In this document: positions 61,004-64,000 of the stretch, in pieces
Numbering within the stretch: position 1 is the stretch's first letter
Layout: every line of letters begins with the position of its first letter
NCBI RefSeq assembly: GCF_902459465.1
Contig: NC_047065.1
Coordinates: 1,608,309-1,672,308, forward strand
Source of the DNA: Asterias rubens
Taxonomy: Eukaryota > Echinodermata > Asteroidea > Forcipulatida > Asteriidae
DNA: 64,000 nucleotides
Reading direction: 5' to 3'
The notes under the pieces: model-generated
Told to the model about the DNA's origin: nothing
Database searches by the model: none
The model's input: only the letters and a program-made list of their open reading frames with translations
Translations under genes and position numbers: made by a program

Positions 61004-61718
61004 GGTTAACTTTATATAACATCCAGGTAGGTCTTTGGAGAAACAGTCGACAAAAGTGTACAAGATTGTATATTTGCATCCACTACGAGGACCTTTTATA
61101 CTACTAGATATAATGCATGTATGCGCATGGTGTTGCCTAGCTCGCAATACAAAGAAGAAAAAAAAAGGAGAGGCTGAAAATGCACTTTGAATAGTACTTA
61201 ACTAGAAGTAACAAAAATAATGCCAGTATTCTACAAAGCAAGAAGCTTTGTTAGAGAGTTTATGAGCTTTAGCAGTTTTATGAAACAGGGCCTATATTGT
61301 AATTTTTAAAAGCAACAAACACACTGCCTTTTTATGACTTTGTGTGTGCCATGTCTCCACTGATCAGCGTTGATTGACTTTGTAGTTGAATGAAAAGAGC
61401 CCAAGTAAATCAAGGCTTCGATCACAAAAAAGTTCTATTTAAATTTAACATTAACTTCAACATGTAAAGATTATAGATCATTAACAAACTAATTAATATA
61501 TCAACTCATTTGCATAATTTTGTCTTCTTATAAAACACACAAAATCGTAATTTTGGAGAACTGACTGATTTCTGGGACATTTTGGGGGAATATGGTTTTG
61601 TAAATTCATTTGATCACAAGATATATTTTCACGCCATTTCTGTTGAACCTTTCCATGATTATTTAATTGTTGAAGACCGTGAGTGGCTTTGAGGTACAGT
61701 TTACTGCAGCATAACAAC

Positions 61719-61977
61719 CAAAGATTTTAGAGCGCCGCAAGGCACAAGATGCGGAACTCGGGCTGAAATGTGAAATCCCACTGGACGCCATTTCGGCAAG
61801 TAACTCTTTTGATACAACAGTAGATCAGTGCAGATCAGTGCAGACAATGACCATTCCTATCAATGGGAAACAAAACATCCACTTGCTGAAATGGCGCCCA
61901 TGCGTATTTCACGTTCCAACAATAGATAAAGCTTCAGTTCCGCATCTTGCGCCTTGCATCACTCTATAATCTTTGAT
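61719..61977. repeat. MITE with termini ccaaagattttagagcgccg / gcatcactctataatctttg
   Basis: The arms pair through gcacaagatgcggaact / agttccgcatcttgcgcc and again at ccatttcggcaagt / acttgctgaaatgg. Confidence 0.75.
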
Positions 61978-61979
61978 AA

Positions 61980-63620
61980 CAACTAACTGCCATACTACAA
62001 GTCACTCCTCTAGTATTTAAGCGCTTTGTGTGCTGCTATTTTTATTTTACTTAAGGAAGTGTTTTTACAAAACAAAATGTTGTCATAATCTTACAATTTG
62101 ATAATGTTACGGTTTATGTGTCTCAAATTTGTCAAATTTAATTTTTGTTGTGCTGGAAGTTTTTCTTTTTGGTATAAAGAGCAGGGTAAATTACAATTGA
62201 GACCAGCAGAAGTTTGCAGATTTTCAAACTTTAATACTAAAAGTGAAAATTGTGATTTTTTAAATTTTGCAACCTGTTTTGTTATTTTGTTTGTAAGTTT
62301 TTGATTGCATCCAAGAAATTTGAATCTCAAGATTCCACTGAACAATCTTCTCTAATTGCCTGTTAAGAGAAAATTCTAAATTTTCTTTTAAAAAACAACA
62401 TCAACTTTTAACTTAAACCATGTACCCTCCCTTTTTTGGACCGCCTCATTAGTTTTCACTCTAGAACCTATCCAATTGCATGCAAACTAGATTTAAAACA
62501 AATGTTTTGGGTTCAAAATATGGGGGATAAGTAAATTTATTCCATCCAAGTGCCTTAAGTAGTGCTAAATGTGTTGTTTTTGACAAAGTGTTTCCATTTG
62601 GGGATTATTGATACCCTCAAAGGAATAAAAGGTTCCAATTAAGTAGAAGAATATACTTTAATTGGGGTAGTTTAATGGGACAAAACCAAAAAATAAGAAC
62701 GACTTGGTGCCACAAGTACAAATGTATCTTGCCGAATACTTAATGTAGTGAAGACTCATACTTTTTTTATTTTTTTCAGTATGATTTTCTTTGTTTGTTT
62801 GTTTGTTTGTTTGTTTTATTTTCGGGGAAAGGAACGACCATCAGTAATATTTGTGAGGCAATATTTGCAGATTGCAGATCAGAAATTTGTTGAATCTTCT
62901 CTTTTCTTTTGTTTTTCTTCCAGGTTGTGGGTTTGGTAGATTTTGGTGATTTATTTTCCATTTCAGCTATTCTTAGTTATTTTTGAGATTTACATTGTAA
63001 GGAAACATGTTCAGACACACGTGAAACTTTTCACCGATTTCCTGAACTTTTTGTCAATAGATGTAATTCCTGCCAAACTAAAATAAAATTTAATAGGCAG
63101 GTTGGAAACTGGTTTTATTTTTCTACAAAACTCCTTTTGGCTGTTGCACCATTCCAATGATAGGTTTATAATAGGATTACTTAAAACATAGAACATAGGG
63201 GTGTCGGAACATAGGGGAGTCGGACTGTGGAGTAGTCACCCTTAATTTTATAAACATTGATATACTTGTGTTTACCCTTCTTTTACCAAAAGAAAAGGTC
63301 TCAATTCGTAAAATGTAAAAAAGATGGTCACAAATCAAACTCTATAAATTGACAAAGTAAAAACCAACTTGTAATTATCTATTTTTGAAACTTTAACAGA
63401 ACTATAAATTTAGTGTTTAGATTACTAATGTAGTTGTAGATTATTAAGTAGGCCAATTTCATTTCAGTTAAGTTTTCTTATACTTGTATGAAATTATTTG
63501 GAAAATTGCTTAAGTCGTACAGATAGTGTAGTTTTGTGTTTTTGTTTCCAACTTTTGTTTGTTTTATAAATGTATTCATATAATATTCAAATAAAGAGCA
63601 ATTTTGTAATCAAAGTTGTG
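61980..63620 (+). other. Probable long 3' UTR of the distal C19orf12-like mRNA
   Basis: AT-rich sequence without a supported exon. It ends at AATAAA 63590-63595 followed by a GT-rich segment (gttgtgttcttgtttgttcg), a good cleavage site context. Confidence 0.4.
63590..63595 (+). terminator. Poly(A) signal with GT-rich downstream element
   Basis: AATAAA within ttcaaataaagagc, followed about 25 bases later by gttgtgttcttgtttgttcg. Confidence 0.5.
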
Positions 63621-63689
63621 TTCTTGTTTGTTCGTTTTATGTAAGTTGTCACTTCTTGTCTTGGGAATGGAAAAGACACTCATGGGTGA

Positions 63690-63737
63690 GTGGGGGTGGG
63701 GTGGGGGGGGGGGGCGGGGGGGGGGGGGGGGGGAGGT
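63690..63737 (+). repeat. Poly-G tract
   Basis: About 40 of 48 bases are G in several long runs, broken by single T, C or A. It may form G-quadruplex structures and may be miscounted by sequencing. Confidence 0.8.
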
Positions 63738-64000
63738 TGGAGAGTGGGAAGACCAGGTTAAAGATGAGCAGCAAACCTCAACTTATCTGCTTTCATTATC
63801 CAGTTTTTTAAATACCACCCACAACAAAGCAATTTTCTTTGTTTAGAGTTTGTTATAGGTCAGAAATTGCAAAATAAGTTAATGAATAAACAGATATGGG
63901 CTGAAAAGGGAATATGAAAATATATTTTGTTGAGCACCTTTAAATCACATAAATAAAAAAATCGGACTATTAGCTATTACAGAGCTCCTCTGAAATCACT

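Overview
This is a 64 kb piece of nuclear DNA from an animal. It has small exons with GT-AG introns, several ancient metazoan genes and many short fold-back repeats. The gene content (cyclin E, an IRF-type domain, TP53INP, C19orf12-like, a BtpA-family enzyme-like protein) and the repeat style suggest an invertebrate deuterostome, most likely an echinoderm and perhaps a sea star. That placement is inference; no database search was possible. Gene models were built by hand from reading frame, splice consensus and phase agreement.

Layout. (1) 3-980 (+): last two exons of an unrecognised coiled-coil gene; a MITE lies between its stop codon and poly(A) signal. (2) 5.7-19 kb (-): two tandem paralogues that each encode an interferon-regulatory-factor association domain (IAD) of IRF5/6 type but no DNA-binding domain. 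In both, an in-frame stop lies upstream of the start codon. (3) 19-25.8 kb: no supported gene; AT-rich, repeat-poor for long stretches. (4) 25.8-33.0 kb (-): a complete ten-exon cyclin E gene, with a 35-bp minisatellite and a LINE relic in its introns. (5) 33.0-34.8 kb: a divergent promoter with E2F-type motifs, shared with (6) 34.2-38.5 kb (+), a BtpA-family gene. (7) 38.5-45.9 kb: no supported gene, many MITEs. (8) 45.9-48.2 kb (-): a TP53INP1/2 homologue with its LC3-interacting motif. (9) 48.3-55.3 kb: repeats and the likely 5' ends of the flanking divergent genes. (10) 55.3-60.4 kb (+): a C19orf12-like membrane protein gene with one glycine-zipper exon and two alternative terminal exons in the same phase. 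(11) 60.4-64 kb: probably its long 3' UTR, ending at a poly(A) signal near 63.59 kb followed by a G-rich run.

The genes do not form an operon or an obvious pathway. The most unusual locus is the tandem pair of IAD-only IRF-like genes. They keep the dimerisation/co-activator fold, and the first keeps a pLxIS-like phosphorylation motif, but both lack the N-terminal DNA-binding domain and the C-terminal helix found in vertebrate IRF3/5. The other notable items are the alternative C-termini of the C19orf12-like gene, a perfect 60-bp-arm AT-rich hairpin at 12.8-12.9 kb, and at least ten families of fold-back MITEs and tRNA-derived SINEs that fill introns and intergenic DNA, sometimes nested.
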